This document shows positions 30,821-31,668 of a DNA stretch of 31,668 nucleotides, in pieces. The stretch lies in the NCBI GenBank assembly GCA_002316315.1, contig DCDG01000004.1:1-31668 (forward strand), in the 5' to 3' direction. Within the stretch, counting starts at the first letter, position 1, and each line of letters begins with the position of its first letter. A model generated the notes under the pieces. That model did no database searches. It worked only from the letters and a program-made list of their open reading frames with translations, and had not been told where the DNA came from. The translations under genes were made by a program, and so were the position numbers. The stretch is from Candidatus Aminicenantes bacterium UBA1061. GTDB lineage: Bacteria; Acidobacteriota; Aminicenantia; Aminicenantales; Saccharicenantaceae.

Positions 30821-31668
30821 GTCTAAGCAGTGGTTCCAGAAAAACAAGGATTGAAACCTGAGGCGGCCCGGTCAATCGAGGTCATTGATAAGGTCTAAGC
30901 AGTGGTTCCAGAAAAACAAGGATTGAAACTCCGCGTACCTCGGGCGGGTGTTACAATCGAGAGGTGTCTAAGCAGTGGTTCCAGAAAAACAAGGATTGAA
31001 ACTGGCTACGAACAACCAGCAAAGATGAATATGCTGAGTCTAAGCAGTGGTTCCAGAAAAACAAGGATTGAAACCACCAAGTGAGTTTGCCTGTCGCTGT
31101 GGATGCGGGGTCTAAGCAGTGGTTCCAGAAAAACAAGGATTGAAACATCGGGACTTATTTGAAGGAGGTGTAATATGTCCTGGTGTCTAAGCAGTGGTTC
31201 CAGAAAAACAAGGATTGAAACAATACACTATCTTATAAAACCGCTCGACAGGATCATGTCTAAGCAGTGGTTCCAGAAAAACAAGGATTGAAACGTCAGC
31301 TCAGCAAGAAGAATCGCCCTCGAAATTGGTCTGGTCTAAGCAGTGGTTCCAGAAAAACAAGGATTGAAACGGCCTTCGGAATGGGCCTGCAAGTGCGGGT
31401 GCGGTGTCTAAGCAGTGGTTCCAGAAAAACAAGGATTGAAACAGGAATTTGAGCCGGCGCAGCATTTACGCCGGGCGGTCTAAGCAGTGGTTCCAGAAAA
31501 ACAAGGATTGAAACCTTCCAGGATAAGAGCCTGAAAAGCAACCTTTTTGTCTAAGCAGTGGTTCCAGAAAAACAAGGATTGAAACACGATGAGCTTACCG
31601 CCGAGGGCGAGAGCGCTGCCGAGGTCTAAGCAGTGGTTCCAGAAAAACAAGGATTGAAACCGACTTCG
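30821..31668 (+). CRISPR. CRISPR array, 12 repeats of 37 nt, truncated by the window end
   Basis: Twelve identical 37-nt repeats start with GTCTAAGCAGTGGTTCCAG and end in GGATTGAAAC, at 30821, 30893, 30966, 31038, 31110, 31185, 31258, 31334, 31406, 31478, 31549 and 31624. The eleven complete spacers are 35, 36, 35, 35, 38, 36, 39, 35, 35, 34 and 38 nt. The twelfth begins at 31661 and leaves the window. The ATTGAAAC end gives the usual 8-nt crRNA 5' handle for type I-B, and supports transcription on the plus strand, from the leader beside cas4. No repeat is degenerate, so this is the leader-proximal, young part; the array continues to the right. Spacers are noticeably GC-richer than the cas genes. 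Confidence 0.99.

Noticed and set aside
30684..31541. Several frames on both strands over the array, with the string QSLFFWNHCLD or SSGSRKTRIET repeated
   Set aside because: They are translations of the CRISPR repeat, not genes.

Overview
The window reads as bacterial chromosome with a Gram-negative style envelope: Sec and lipoprotein signals, an ECF sigma/anti-sigma pair, CstA, PurM and a tRNA-Ala. Two six-bladed beta-propeller proteins, a DUF4097 protein, a GpgS-type glycosyltransferase and REP-like hairpins would fit an uncultured Acidobacteriota/Aminicenantes-like lineage. That placement is inference only; no marker gene here fixes the taxonomy.

Layout. 1-440 is the 3' part of a nicotinamidase gene. 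From about 1.1 to 12.0 kb everything is on the minus strand: a YgiQ-family radical SAM protein, CstA, then a cluster read from high to low coordinates as phosphatase (GpgP/MpgP type), GpgS, ECF sigma factor, zinc-finger anti-sigma factor and exported DUF4097 protein, and finally an ABC permease-ATPase fusion. From 12.3 to 15.8 kb the plus strand carries a secreted four-cysteine peptide with two CX6C motifs, a membrane-anchored beta-propeller, a membrane-anchored thioredoxin-like protein and a GT-A glycosyltransferase that probably works in the same glucosylglycerate-type pathway as GpgS. From 15.8 to 20.2 kb the minus strand holds a Mut7-C RNase-domain protein bracketed by inverted REP-like elements, a NicO/UreH-like metal transporter, tRNA-Ala(CGC), purM and a propeller lipoprotein. 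A DDAH-like amidinohydrolase follows on the plus strand at 20.7 kb.

From about 21.6 kb the composition turns visibly AT-rich and a complete type I-B CRISPR-Cas operon starts: cas8b-cas7-cas5-cas3-cas6-cas1-cas2-cas4, packed with gaps of 15 nt or less or short overlaps. It is followed by a leader of about 277 bp and an array of 12 identical 37-nt repeats with 11 complete spacers, which runs off the window. The gene order is unusual for I-B: cas6 sits between the interference and adaptation genes, and cas4 is last, next to the leader. A near-perfect 22-bp palindrome containing a TATAAT box lies 70 bp upstream of cas8b and looks like a promoter/operator.

How the genes may work together. gpgP and gpgS would make glucosylglycerate as a compatible solute, and the adjacent ECF sigma/anti-sigma pair suggests stress control. 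The peptide, propeller and thioredoxin genes look like a secreted-peptide system in which the CPAC thioredoxin could handle the peptide's disulfides and the divergent ABC fusion could move a product. This is the best candidate here for something undescribed, but it rests on gene context and cysteine spacing only. Several genes (the glycosyltransferase at 14.55 kb and the DDAH-like gene) have -10 boxes so close to the start codon that leaderless mRNAs are likely.
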